Assembly (NCBI RefSeq): GCF_020103695.1
Contig: NZ_JAHXBF010000006.1
Location: 124,001 to 188,000 of the forward strand
Source of the DNA: Hyalangium versicolor
GTDB taxonomy: Bacteria > Myxococcota > Myxococcia > Myxococcales > Myxococcaceae
Direction: 5' to 3'
DNA length: 64,000 nt
Shown here: one piece after another, positions 1 through 8,917 of the stretch
Layout of the letters: each line of letters begins with the position of its first letter
Position numbering within the stretch: position 1 is the first letter of the stretch
Notes under the pieces: generated by a model
Seen by the model: the letters and a program-made list of their open reading frames with translations, nothing else
Told to the model about the DNA's origin: nothing
Databases searched by the model: none
Made by a program: the position numbers and the translations under genes

Positions 1-363
1 GCGTGCGACGGCTACGCGTTGGCCAAGTGCGTGCGCTTTGGCTACAAGCCCTGGGACTCGGTCAACGGCGTGAGCCTGGCGGACTACCACCAGTCCTGCA
101 CCCGCCTGCTGCGCGCGGACTTCTGCGGCGACGGCACTCCGCACACCGTCAATGGCAACCTGGTGAACATCTATGACTCGGCGAGCGTGCAGACGGACGC
201 GGAGAACTGGGGGGCCGAGGCCGAGTGGAATGCGAATGGCGCCTCGTGCTTCACCTCGCACAACCGCTCCACCACGCCGATCCAGTGCGCGGACGGCCGC
301 CTGGTGAACTCGTGTGGCCAGGGCTTCTCGTCGAACACGCTGCTGATCAGCGAGACGCCGTGA
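1..363 (+). CDS. ADYC domain protein, C-terminal part (5' end outside window)
   Basis: The reading frame is open from base 1 and stops with TGA at 361-363, so only the last 120 residues are present. The segment reads ADYHQSCTRLLRADFCGDG near its middle, the hallmark of the ADYC domain found in extracytoplasmic myxobacterial proteins. Several cysteines (CDGY, SCTRL, FCGDG, SCFT, IQCADG, NSCGQG) suggest a disulfide-bonded exported protein. Family knowledge gives no biochemical role. The signal sequence and any upstream domain lie outside the window. The product family is fairly sure; the function is unknown. Confidence 0.75.
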   Translation, partial: ACDGYALAKCVRFGYKPWDSVNGVSLADYHQSCTRLLRADFCGDGTPHTVNGNLVNIYDSASVQTDAENWGAEAEWNANGASCFTSHNRSTTPIQCADGRLVNSCGQGFSSNTLLISETP

Positions 364-567
364 GGCGCTAGCGCGAGAGCAGCGGGCTCGATGGATGGAT
401 TCGAAGGCCGGCTGCCTCGTCCGGGAGCGAGCAGCCGCCTGACACACCGCGTGCACCCCTCTGGCAACTCACTATCTCAAGCCTGAGTCTCTACTGACCG
501 CGAACCGTCAGAGACAGGGGCACCGGCGATGCGACATGGGCCGAGGATCGAGAGAAGCACTCGGGGG

Positions 568-1710
568 ATGAGCAGTCGGGCAGGCGTGCTGGGCGCCGTC
601 CTGCTCGGCGCCTGCCTGCTGAGCTGTGGTGGGGGGCAGGGCGAGGCAGCCCCCGCGGAGTCCGAGACGTCGGTGACGTTGGGCGAGGAGAACCTCGCGA
701 AGGTAGAGCCTCAGGAACTGCGGAGCGGTCCGGCCATCTCCGGCACCCTGCGCGCCCGGCAGGCGGCCTCCCTTCGGGCCGAGGTCGCTGGCCCCGTGCT
801 GGAGGTGAAGGTTGATCAAGGGCAGGCGGTGAAGCGCGGGCAGTTGTTGGCGCGCATCGATGACGTGGCCTTGCAGGATCAGCTGCTGGCGGCGCGCTCC
901 GCGGCGCGGGTAGCGGAGAGCGCCCTGCGGGTGGCGGAGACCGAGGAGAAGCGCAACGAGATGCTCTCCAACGCCGGAGCCATCGCGCGGCGGGAGCTCG
1001 AGCGGGCCCAGCTCGCGAGGCACCAGGCCGCCGCCCAGCTCTCGGATGCGCAGTCCCGGCTGTCGCTGGTCCGGGAGCAGTTGGGCCGCACGCGCATCGT
1101 CGCTCCGTTCGATGGCGTGGTGAGCGAGCGCCAGGTGAACGCGGGGGATGTGGTGCAACTGGGCGCGCCCCTGATCACCGTGGTGGATCCCACCAGCCTG
1201 GAGCTGGAGGCGTCGGTGCCCGCGGAGTACGCGGGGCGCATCCAGGTGAAGACGCCGGTCACCTTCCGGCTGCCCGGAAGCGCCGAGCAGACTTTCTCGG
1301 GAGAGATCGAACGCATCAACCCGGCGGTGGATCCGTCCACCGGGCAGGTGCGCATCTACGTGACGATCCCCAACGTGCGGCAGGCGCTGCTGGTCGGGCT
1401 GTTCGCCCAGGGGCGGGTGGCCTCCGAGGCCAAGGAGGCGATGGCGCTGCCGCTGGAGGCGGTGGATCTGCGCACCACGCCGCCTTCGGTGCTGCGCATC
1501 CGGGACGGCAAGGTGGAGCGGGTGACGGTGAAGCTGGGGCTTCGCGATGAGGTGGCGCAGCAGATCGAGGTCCTCTCCGGGCTGCAGGAGGGGGATGTGG
1601 TGGTGCTGGGTTCGGCGCGTGACCTGGTGGAGGGCACGCGCGTGGAGGTGTCCCAGGCGCAGCGGCCCTCGGAAGCCGACCAGGGGCCGGCCACGCCGGT
1701 TCCGCGCTGA
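568..1710 (+). CDS. RND efflux periplasmic adaptor lipoprotein (membrane fusion protein)
   Basis: Adaptor that couples the inner-membrane RND pump encoded 42 bp downstream to an outer-membrane channel. The frame is open from an ATG at 529, but the ATG at 568 lies just after a G-rich stretch and gives a clean lipoprotein signal (MSSRAGVLGAVLLGACLLSC, lipid-modified Cys20), so 568 is preferred. The mature protein shows the barrel-sandwich hybrid halves (around GTLRARQAASLRAEVAGPV and the LGRTRIVAPFDGVVSERQV segment), a central alpha hairpin rich in Ala/Arg/Glu, and the beta-barrel (LEASVPAEYAGRI). Length 380 aa is usual for the HlyD/AcrA type. No outer-membrane TolC gene is adjacent. Substrate unknown. 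Confidence 0.9.
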   Translation: MSSRAGVLGAVLLGACLLSCGGGQGEAAPAESETSVTLGEENLAKVEPQELRSGPAISGTLRARQAASLRAEVAGPVLEVKVDQGQAVKRGQLLARIDDVALQDQLLAARSAARVAESALRVAETEEKRNEMLSNAGAIARRELERAQLARHQAAAQLSDAQSRLSLVREQLGRTRIVAPFDGVVSERQVNAGDVVQLGAPLITVVDPTSLELEASVPAEYAGRIQVKTPVTFRLPGSAEQTFSGEIERINPAVDPSTGQVRIYVTIPNVRQALLVGLFAQGRVASEAKEAMALPLEAVDLRTTPPSVLRIRDGKVERVTVKLGLRDEVAQQIEVLSGLQEGDVVVLGSARDLVEGTRVEVSQAQRPSEADQGPATPVPR

Positions 1711-1752
1711 GGCAGCTCCTCCAACCCCTTTCGCCTTCTTCGAGGAGCCGCC

Positions 1753-4700
1753 GTGGTCATCTCCGATTTCGCCATCAAACGTCCCATCGTCACCATCACG
1801 TGCATGGTGGCGCTGGTCATCTTCGGGCTCGTCGCGCTCATCAACCTGGAGACGGACGAGTTCCCGGATGTGCAGCAGCCGGTCATCGGCGTCACCATCG
1901 TCTACCCGGGAGCCTCGCCGGAGACGGTGGAGCGCGAGCTGGTGGACCCCATTGAGGACGCCATCTTCAGCATCAGCGGGGTGGACAGCGCCAAGACGAT
2001 GGCGGCGGCCACGGACGGCCTGGCGCAGTTCACGGTGTTCTTCGACTACGAGAAGGACATCCAGCAGGCCTCGCAGGACATCCGGGATGCCATCTCCAGC
2101 AAGCGGGCGGATCTGCCGCAGGAGATGGAGGAGCCCATCCTCACGCGGTTCGATCCGTCGGACATGCCCATCATCTCGCTGACGCTGACGTCGGACACGC
2201 AGCCGGCGGCGGTGCTCTCGCGCATCGCGGACCCCATGGTGGTGAGGGAATTGCGCTCGGTGGCGGGCGTGGCGCAGGTGACGGTGGTGGGCGGCGTGGA
2301 GCGTGAGCTGACGGTGGAGCTCAAGCCGGCGGCGCTCCAGGCGGCGGGGCTGGGCGTGGCTGAGGTGGTGCAGGCGCTCCAGGCCCAGAACCTGGCCGCG
2401 CCGGTGGGCCGCATCACCGGGAAGCTGGAGGAGGAGACCATCCGCCTGAAGGGCCGGCTGGAGTCTCCCGAGGACTTCGCCAACGTGGTGGTGGCCGAGC
2501 GCAACGGACGGTCCATTCTGCTGGGGCAGGTGGCCACGGTGCGGGATGGGACGGAGGAGCCGCGCACCCTGGCGTTCTTCAATGAGAGCCAGGCGGTGGG
2601 CATCGACGTGCTGAAGGCCAAGGGCTACAGCACCACCGAGGTGAGTGACCTGCTGAGGGCGCGCGTGCAGGCGCTGCAGCCAAAGCTGCCCGAGGGCGTT
2701 CGGCTGGAGATGGTGGTGGATGCGGGGACGCGGGTGTCCGCCGCGGTGACGAACGTGGAGGAGGCGCTGGTCGAGGGCGCCATCCTCACGGTGCTGGTGG
2801 TGTTCCTCTTCCTGAACTCGTGGCGGTCGACGGTCATCACGGGCCTGGCGCTGCCGGTGAGCGTGCTGGCCTCGTTCATCAGCGTGTGGGCGTTTGGCTT
2901 CACGCTCAACACCATGTCCCTGCTGGGCCTGTCGCTGGCGATCGGTATCCTTATCGATGACGCCATCGTGGTGCGGGAGAACATCGTCCGGCACATCGAG
3001 ATGGGGAAGGACCACTACAAGGCCTCTCGCGAGGGCACGAGCGAGATTGGCCTGGCGGTGGCGGCCACCACCTTCTCGATCGTGGCGGTGTTCGTGCCCA
3101 TCGCCTTCATGTACGGAGTGGCGGGGCAGTGGTTCAAGCCGTTCGCGCTGACGATTGCGTGCGCGGTGCTGGTGTCGCTCTTCGTGAGCTTCTCGCTGGA
3201 CCCGATGCTCTCGGCGTACTGGGCGGACCCGCAGGTGGAGAAGGGCGCGCGCAAGGGGCTCATCTCGCGGACGCTGTCGCACTTCAACCACTGGTTCGAT
3301 CGGCAGGCGGACCGCTACAAGGGAGTGATTGCCTGGGCGCTGGACCACCGGCTGGCCATGGTGCTGCTGGCGGTGGGCTCGCTCGTGGGCGCCCTGACGT
3401 TGCAGGGGACGGTGGGCGGCGCGGGGTTCGTGCCGGTGAGCGATCGCAGCGAGATGGAGCTCCTGGTGGAGACGCCTCCCAGCTCGAACCTGGATTACAC
3501 GCGGCGCAAGGTGGAGGAGGTGTCCCGCCTGGTTCGTGCGCACCCGGAGGTCGAGTACACGTACTCCACCATCGGCACGCCGCTGCCGCTGCGCTCGCCG
3601 GGCGTGGATCAGGCATTCGTCTACGTGCGGCTCAAGCCCAAGAGTGAGCGCACGAAGAGCCAGGAGGAGCTGGGCCACATCCTCCGAGACGAGGTACAGA
3701 AGCTGGGCGGGGCGGATGTGTCCGTCTTCACCAGCGGCTTCGGAGGAGCGTTCAAGCAGATCCAGCTCGAGCTGCGCGGGACGGATGCGCGCACGCTCAA
3801 TCTGCTGGCCGAGCAGGTCCAGCGTGAGGTGGAGAAGGTGCCCGGTGCGGTGGACGTGGGCCTGTCCACGCGTGGCCAGAAGCCGGAGCTGGAGGTGGAG
3901 CTGCGGCGAGGCATCGCAGGGCAGCTCGGGGTGACGGTAGGGCAGGTGGCTCAGGCGTTGCGGCCGGCGTTCGCGGGGTTGGACTCGGGGGACTGGGTCG
4001 ATCCCACGGGGGAGACGCGGGATGTGATGGTGCGGCTGGTTCCGGAGGCCCGCACGCGGCCGAGCGATCTGGCGCAGCTTCCACTGGTGCTCCCCAGTGG
4101 GCCTGGAGGCGCGCCCGTGGTGGTGCCGTTGGGACAGGTGGCGGACATCCGGGAGACGCTGGGCCCGGCGCAGATCAACCACCTCAACCGGGACAAGGTG
4201 ATCAACATCCAGGCGAACGTCGAAGGCCGCTCTCTATCGGAAGTGATGCGGGACATCCAGGCGCGCGTGCAGAAGGTGCGGCTGCCAGCGGGCTACCAGC
4301 TCTCCGAGGGAGGTGAGGCTGCTGACCAGGCCGAGGTCTTCACCCGGGTCTTCACGGCGCTCATCATCGCGGTGGTGCTGATGTACCTCATCCTGGTGAT
4401 TCAGTTCGGGTCATTCCTGGACCCGCTGGCCATCCTCGTCTCGCTGCCGCTGTCGCTCATCGGCGTGGTGCTGGCGCTGCTCATCACCGGGGACACGCTG
4501 AACATCATGAGTCTCATCGGCGTCATCCTGCTGATGGGCATCGTGGCGAAGAACGCCATCCTGCTCATCGACTTCGCCAAGTGGTCACACGAGCGGCGGG
4601 GGCTGTCGCTGCGTGATGCGCTCATCGAGGCCGGACGCATCCGCTTGCGGCCCATCATCATGACGACGTTCGCGCTGATTGCCGGCATGGTGCCGGTGGC

Positions 4701-4941
4701 GTTGGGGCGGGGCGAGGGCGCGGACTTCCGTGCTCCGCTGGGCCGCGCCGTCATCGGTGGCGTGATCACCTCCACCCTTCTCACGCTGCTGGTGATCCCA
4801 ACGGTGTACGAGATTCTCTCGGATACCCGGAACTGGATCCTCCGGAAGTTCCGGCGGTGGTTCAAACGAGACAAGGCCGCGCCGCCGCAAGAGGGCGGAG
4901 GCGGAGTGCCTCGGCCGGTGCCCCAGGCTCCACAGGAATGA
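1753..4941 (+). CDS. RND multidrug efflux pump, HAE1 type, inner-membrane permease
   Basis: Proton-driven exporter of about 1062 aa with the full two-fold RND plan: TM1 near the start (PIVTITCMVALVIFGLVAL), a large periplasmic porter domain, TM2-TM6 around residues 340-480, a second porter domain and a second TM bundle near the C-terminus. TM4 carries the proton-relay acidic pair (GILIDDAIVVREN), and the second half has the matching GIVAKNAILLIDF. Start is GTG at 1753, 42 bp after the adaptor gene, so the two form one operon. The C-terminal tail is short and Pro/Arg-rich. Family assignment is secure; the substrate cannot be read from sequence. Confidence 0.93.
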   Translation: MVISDFAIKRPIVTITCMVALVIFGLVALINLETDEFPDVQQPVIGVTIVYPGASPETVERELVDPIEDAIFSISGVDSAKTMAAATDGLAQFTVFFDYEKDIQQASQDIRDAISSKRADLPQEMEEPILTRFDPSDMPIISLTLTSDTQPAAVLSRIADPMVVRELRSVAGVAQVTVVGGVERELTVELKPAALQAAGLGVAEVVQALQAQNLAAPVGRITGKLEEETIRLKGRLESPEDFANVVVAERNGRSILLGQVATVRDGTEEPRTLAFFNESQAVGIDVLKAKGYSTTEVSDLLRARVQALQPKLPEGVRLEMVVDAGTRVSAAVTNVEEALVEGAILTVLVVFLFLNSWRSTVITGLALPVSVLASFISVWAFGFTLNTMSLLGLSLAIGILIDDAIVVRENIVRHIEMGKDHYKASREGTSEIGLAVAATTFSIVAVFVPIAFMYGVAGQWFKPFALTIACAVLVSLFVSFSLDPMLSAYWADPQVEKGARKGLISRTLSHFNHWFDRQADRYKGVIAWALDHRLAMVLLAVGSLVGALTLQGTVGGAGFVPVSDRSEMELLVETPPSSNLDYTRRKVEEVSRLVRAHPEVEYTYSTIGTPLPLRSPGVDQAFVYVRLKPKSERTKSQEELGHILRDEVQKLGGADVSVFTSGFGGAFKQIQLELRGTDARTLNLLAEQVQREVEKVPGAVDVGLSTRGQKPELEVELRRGIAGQLGVTVGQVAQALRPAFAGLDSGDWVDPTGETRDVMVRLVPEARTRPSDLAQLPLVLPSGPGGAPVVVPLGQVADIRETLGPAQINHLNRDKVINIQANVEGRSLSEVMRDIQARVQKVRLPAGYQLSEGGEAADQAEVFTRVFTALIIAVVLMYLILVIQFGSFLDPLAILVSLPLSLIGVVLALLITGDTLNIMSLIGVILLMGIVAKNAILLIDFAKWSHERRGLSLRDALIEAGRIRLRPIIMTTFALIAGMVPVALGRGEGADFRAPLGRAVIGGVITSTLLTLLVIPTVYEILSDTRNWILRKFRRWFKRDKAAPPQEGGGGVPRPVPQAPQE

Positions 4942-4971
4942 GAGGAGAGCCCTGGGCGCGGGCTTGCGCCA

Positions 4972-4996
4972 AACCTGTCCAACAGGCAGACAGGTT
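4972..4996 (+). terminator. Hairpin after the RND operon (possible terminator)
   Basis: An 8-bp perfect inverted repeat (AACCTGTC / GACAGGTT, 9-nt loop) begins 31 bp after the pump stop codon. No T-run follows, so intrinsic termination is uncertain; it sits between two convergent genes and could serve either. Confidence 0.35.
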
Positions 4997-5103
4997 CGGA
5001 CGGACTGAGCCCGGGAGGGGGGCGGCCAGACGGCTCGGTCGATGAAGGCCGAGCCCTCCATTTCGACGGTGAGTCTCGGGAGGGGAACTGCACGCGAGAC
5101 AGA

Positions 5104-5571
5104 TCAGTAGGGAGGAGGGACGCTGATCAATGGGGGTCCGTCGCTCTCGATGAGCCAGCGGGGGAGGAGACTTCGGTTGAAGACGTCAGCATCGTCCCCC
5201 TCGCCACCGGGAAGCCCGTCGGCTCCATCAGTCCAGACTCTCGGCACTCCCCTCCCAAGAGCGTAGTGATACGCGGTGCCCCAGGGATCTATCGGAAGGC
5301 GCTCGAGGGCTTGGTGTGAGACCAGGGCTTGAAGCCCCTCGGTTGTCGAGGGGTAATGCCCCGAATTCCTTCGATAGAGCTCAAGAGCGTGGCCGATGTT
5401 CTGGATGTCGGACCGTGCATCGTCCTGCTTGACCCTCGAACAGATGGAGGTCGGCACGAAGAACACGAAGCCCACGGCCATGAAGATGCCTGCCACCACG
5501 TTCACGGCCACGAGGGCCTCTCTCAGGTGGTGCCGCCAGCCGAGCCAGTGCATGGGATGAGGTGTCGTCAT
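5104..5571 (-). CDS. Orphan GspG-like pseudopilin-related protein
   Basis: The C-terminal two thirds match the major pseudopilin GspG of type II secretion: an Asp/Arg-rich helix (KQDDARSDIQNIGHALELY), then RRNSGHYPSTTEGLQALV, DPWGTAYHYALGRG and the calcium-loop-like end TDGADGLPGGEGDDADV. The N-terminus is odd: the hydrophobic helix LREALVAVNVVAGIFMAVGF is there, but the canonical prepilin peptidase site (Gly followed by Phe-Thr-Leu-x-Glu) is not, so normal prepilin processing is doubtful. The frame is open to 5661, but the ATG at 5571 just precedes the hydrophobic segment and gives 155 aa. No other secretion gene is nearby. Either a diverged pseudopilin or a membrane-anchored protein using the fold. 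Confidence 0.75.
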   Translation of the reverse strand: MTTPHPMHWLGWRHHLREALVAVNVVAGIFMAVGFVFFVPTSICSRVKQDDARSDIQNIGHALELYRRNSGHYPSTTEGLQALVSHQALERLPIDPWGTAYHYALGRGVPRVWTDGADGLPGGEGDDADVFNRSLLPRWLIESDGPPLISVPPPY

Positions 5572-5758
5572 GCTCGATGCCCAAGCCTGTTCATGGGCTG
5601 TGCCAACGCTGATGTTCGAGGACCTGTACGAAGGCACACTGCGTGGCGGACCTCCTGTCACAGGCTGTCAGTACCCATCTGTCATCCTGGCAAGGCGCGT
5701 GTCAGGGCCTCCGAGAAGCCTGCGTCGCCGCCCTCGAATCTCGAAAAGGAGACACACG

Positions 5759-6064
5759 ATGGGATGGGCAACGGAGGCGCTTCGCGCGCTGGCCAGAGGA
5801 GAACAGGTGACGATCCGGCCTCGCGGAGGCTCGATGCGAGGCCGGATCGAAGATGGGCAACGCGTCACGCTCGGCCCGGTCGACCCCGCGACGGTGCAAG
5901 CTGGAGACGTGGTGTTGGTTCGCTGGAAGGGTGGGGTGCTGTTGCACCTGGTGAAGGAGGCCACGGGTGACCGGGTGCTCATCGGCAACAACCTGGGCCG
6001 GGTGAACGGTTGGGCACGTCGCCAGGACGTCGTTGCGCGAGTGGTGCAGGTCCACCCCCGCTGA
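5759..6064 (+). CDS. Small S24/S26-like peptidase-fold protein
   Basis: A 101-aa protein with the core of the LexA/signal-peptidase fold: RPRGGSMRGRIEDGQRVTL, with a serine followed by Met as in SxM nucleophile motifs, then VDPATVQAGDVVLVRWKG and a HLVKE segment where the general-base lysine usually lies. There is no DNA-binding domain and no transmembrane anchor, so it is neither a LexA repressor nor a standard leader peptidase. The start is set by a strong AAAAGGAG site eight bases before ATG 5759; longer open frames upstream read through the antisense gspG-like gene. Role unknown; self-cleavage or peptide cleavage is possible. Confidence 0.75.
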   Translation: MGWATEALRALARGEQVTIRPRGGSMRGRIEDGQRVTLGPVDPATVQAGDVVLVRWKGGVLLHLVKEATGDRVLIGNNLGRVNGWARRQDVVARVVQVHPR

Positions 6065-6110
6065 GCGGCATCGGCTATGGTCCCAGGAGCAAGAATCGCT
6101 CGGGGACTTC

Positions 6111-8093
6111 ATGGCTGAACGGATCTGGTCGGACGACGTGTGGGCGAAGATGCGGAAGCTCGTGGCCGAGGCACTCGAGGCACTGGATGTGCGCAACCTC
6201 GTCCTGGGCATTCACGACTCGAGCTTTCCCAGCGACCCCACGGAAGATCTCGGCCGGGGCTCTCCCTACACCCGAGGCGCCTCCGGCTTCCTCGAGTTCG
6301 TGCGCGCACTCGGCTTCACAGGCATCCAACTCGGGCCGCAGGGGCAGACCTCCGAGTCCAATGCCTCGCCCTACGACTCGACGCTCTTCTCACGCAACAT
6401 CCTCAACGCCCCGCTCGCGGCGCTGACCGAGGAGCCCTGGGGCCGGTTGCTGAGCCCCGAGCGTCTCGTGGCCCTTGTGATCATGCGTCCCGAGGGCTCC
6501 TGGCCCGGAGCGGGTTACCGCTATGCCTTCCGAGCCCAACAAGCCGCGCTCGACGAGGTGTGGACCACCTTCCAACGCGAGCGGGCCCGGCAGGATGCAC
6601 CCCCTGCCATCCGTGAGCTGGCACAGCGCTTCAAGTCCTTCTCGAAGGAGCACCGAAGCTGGCTGATCCGCGATGCCCTCTTCGAAGTGCTCGCGGTCAA
6701 GCACGGCCAACGCGATTGGCGCCGCTGGGCCGGACAGGGAGAGGCTGCCCTGGACGCACGGCTCTTCGCCCCAGCCCTTGGAGAAGAGGAGGCGAGCGAG
6801 GCCCGTCAGCGCGCCCTGATCGCCGAGCACTCGGAGTTCCTCGAGCGCTATGCCTTCTTCCAGTTCCTCGTGCACTCCGCCCACCAGGAGCTGCGGACCC
6901 GAGCAGCAGGCTGGGGACTCAAATTCTATGGAGACCTGCAGATCGGCTTCTCGCTGGAGGACGCATGGTCCTGGCAGGGGCTCTTCCTGCGCACGTACTT
7001 GATGGGCGCTCCGCCCAGCCGCACCAACCCCGAGGGCCAGCCATGGAACTATCCAGTGCTGGATCCCTCCCGCTTCTTCGAGCCGCGCGAGGGACTCTCC
7101 GCGGAGCGGCGGCCCGGCCCCGTGCTGCGCTTCATGGATGCGCGCATGGACAAGATGCTCGGGGAGTATGACGGACTGCGCATCGATCACCCGCACGGCC
7201 TCGTGTGCCCCTGGGTCTACCGCTCGGGCGAGCCCGATGCGCTGCGCGCGGTGCAGACGGGAGCACGTCTCTTCGACTCGCCAGCACTGCCGGACCACCC
7301 GGAACTCGCCCGCTACGCCATCGCCACGCCGGAGCAGATCGACGGCACGGCGCCGCGCTACGCGGATGGCTGGGTCCGCTCGCTCACCCCCGAGCAGGTG
7401 CGCCAGTACAGCGTCCTCTTCGACACCATCGTCGCCTCGTCCCGGCGCCACGGGCGCGAGCTGACGGACCTGCTGGCCGAGGTGCTCAGCACCCAGCCCT
7501 ATCCGCTCCAGCGCGTGTTGGCGCAGTACGGCCTGGGTCGCTTCCGCGTCACCCAGAAGGCCAACCTGGAGAATCCGGCCGACGTCTACCGCAGCGAGAA
7601 CGCGGCCCCCGAGGACTGGGTCATGGTGGGCACGCACGACACTCCGCCTGTGTGGCGCGTCGCGGCCCGGTGGCGGGAGACCGGCACGGAGCGCGCTCAA
7701 GCGGACTACCTGGCGTCGCGCCTGCACCCGGAGCCCGAGGGCCGAGAGGAGTTCGCCCGCCGGCTCGTCGAGGAGCCGGGACTGCTCGTGCAGGCGAAGT
7801 TCGCGGACCTCTTCGCCTGCCGGGCGCGCAACGTGATGGTCTTCTTCGCGGACCTGTTCGGGATGCTCGACGTCTACAACGCGCCGGGCAGCGTGAACGA
7901 GGAGAACTGGACCCTGCGCGTCCCGGCGGACTACCCCCGCGAGTACCAGCAGAAGCTGGCGAGCAACGCGGCGCTCAACCTGCCTCGGGCGCTGGCGCTG
8001 GCGCTGCGAGCGGGCGGAGAGCCCTCCCGCACGCGCCACCGCGAGCTCATCTCCGGGCTGGAGCAGGTGGCCGACGCGCTGAAGAGCCCCTGA
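6111..8093 (+). CDS. malQ: 4-alpha-glucanotransferase (GH77, amylomaltase-like)
   Basis: Cytoplasmic enzyme that moves alpha-1,4-glucan segments between maltodextrins. The 660-aa protein has the GH77 landmarks: LGPQGQTSESNASPYDSTLF near the N-terminus (equivalent to the LGPTGYGDSPY element), the nucleophile Asp359 in GLRIDHPHGL, the acid/base Glu in DLLAEVLSTQ and the third carboxylate in MVGTHDTPPVW. The motifs are somewhat divergent from the classic RIDHFRG and AEDLG forms, so substrate preference may differ. A TTG at 6033 would overlap the previous gene; ATG 6111 is preferred. TreZ at 30.8 kb is the only other glucan enzyme in the window, and it is not linked. Confidence 0.88.
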   Translation: MAERIWSDDVWAKMRKLVAEALEALDVRNLVLGIHDSSFPSDPTEDLGRGSPYTRGASGFLEFVRALGFTGIQLGPQGQTSESNASPYDSTLFSRNILNAPLAALTEEPWGRLLSPERLVALVIMRPEGSWPGAGYRYAFRAQQAALDEVWTTFQRERARQDAPPAIRELAQRFKSFSKEHRSWLIRDALFEVLAVKHGQRDWRRWAGQGEAALDARLFAPALGEEEASEARQRALIAEHSEFLERYAFFQFLVHSAHQELRTRAAGWGLKFYGDLQIGFSLEDAWSWQGLFLRTYLMGAPPSRTNPEGQPWNYPVLDPSRFFEPREGLSAERRPGPVLRFMDARMDKMLGEYDGLRIDHPHGLVCPWVYRSGEPDALRAVQTGARLFDSPALPDHPELARYAIATPEQIDGTAPRYADGWVRSLTPEQVRQYSVLFDTIVASSRRHGRELTDLLAEVLSTQPYPLQRVLAQYGLGRFRVTQKANLENPADVYRSENAAPEDWVMVGTHDTPPVWRVAARWRETGTERAQADYLASRLHPEPEGREEFARRLVEEPGLLVQAKFADLFACRARNVMVFFADLFGMLDVYNAPGSVNEENWTLRVPADYPREYQQKLASNAALNLPRALALALRAGGEPSRTRHRELISGLEQVADALKSP

Positions 8094-8102
8094 GCCGGGC
8101 CC

Positions 8103-8822
8103 TCACTGCTGCACGTCGACGACGAGGCGGGTGGGCTCATGTAGCTCCATCACCCGGTACTTGTTGGGGTGCGCGTTGCCGAGCACCCACGTCACCTCAC
8201 CCTCGAAGTCACAGGTCCGTTCCAGCTCCTGGATGACGGGCAGGGCCGCCTTGCGCTCGAGCTCGGTCACCGTCGACTTGCCGCCCTCATGCGCCTGGGC
8301 AGGCAGCAGGCGCACCTCGAGCCATGCCTGGCCCGCCACTTCCGTGGGGTTGCCCGAGCCGCACTTGGTGATCGGCTTGTCCACATACTGGAGCTCGTAG
8401 CCGGGCACCTGCGGCCCGTCGAACTCGAACACCACGCGATCGAAGCCCTCGTTCCGAGCCGCGCGCACGGAGCGCAGCGTCACCGGCGACAGCCCCTGGC
8501 GCGCCAGCTTCACGCTCCCGGCGGTCCACTCGCGATTCTTCGCATCTTCGGAAGCTGCTTGCCCTTGAGCGGGGCTCGGGCTCGGCGGGGGAGCCGCGGT
8601 GTCTACGGGCGCTGCAGGGGGCGGCGGCTCCGGAGTGGTTGTGGGAGCCGGAGTGGGCGGGGGCGCCGGAGCGGGAGGATCCTCTTTGGGGGTTGCGGGA
8701 GCGGGGCTGCCGGTCGCCGGCAGGGGGGCAGGCTCTTCCTTCTTCGAGCACCCCACCGCCGCCAGGCAGCCCGCGAGCCAGAGCCACCGCATCCCACGTC
8801 CGAACCCTCTCGCCAGCGTCAT
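8103..8822 (-). CDS. AMIN-like domain lipoprotein
   Basis: A 239-aa lipoprotein: basic n-region, hydrophobic stretch and lipobox LAAVGC, then about 65 residues of Pro/Ala/Thr low-complexity linker that would span the periplasm, then a C-terminal beta-rich domain (NEGFDRVVFEFDGPQVPGYELQ ... PTRLVVDVQQ). This end pattern, with a final LVVDVQ strand, matches AMIN-like domains, which in other proteins bind peptidoglycan or secretion partners. A CCAGGAGAG ribosome site eight bases ahead fixes the start at 8822. It converges with malQ, stops 9 bp apart. Confidence 0.75.
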   Translation of the reverse strand: MTLARGFGRGMRWLWLAGCLAAVGCSKKEEPAPLPATGSPAPATPKEDPPAPAPPPTPAPTTTPEPPPPAAPVDTAAPPPSPSPAQGQAASEDAKNREWTAGSVKLARQGLSPVTLRSVRAARNEGFDRVVFEFDGPQVPGYELQYVDKPITKCGSGNPTEVAGQAWLEVRLLPAQAHEGGKSTVTELERKAALPVIQELERTCDFEGEVTWVLGNAHPNKYRVMELHEPTRLVVDVQQ

Positions 8823-8917
8823 CCGTCACTCTCCTGGAGGCCTGTGTCCTCGACAGGCCGACGGCCTCCCTCTCGCATGGGAGGCCCCGTGCATTCCAGT
8901 GTGGAGTGACAGGCGCC

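Noticed and set aside
508..4182. A minus-strand open frame of 1224 codons
   Set aside because: It is antisense to the RND adaptor and pump, Arg/His-rich low-complexity throughout, and has no domain; it is a product of high GC in the other frame.
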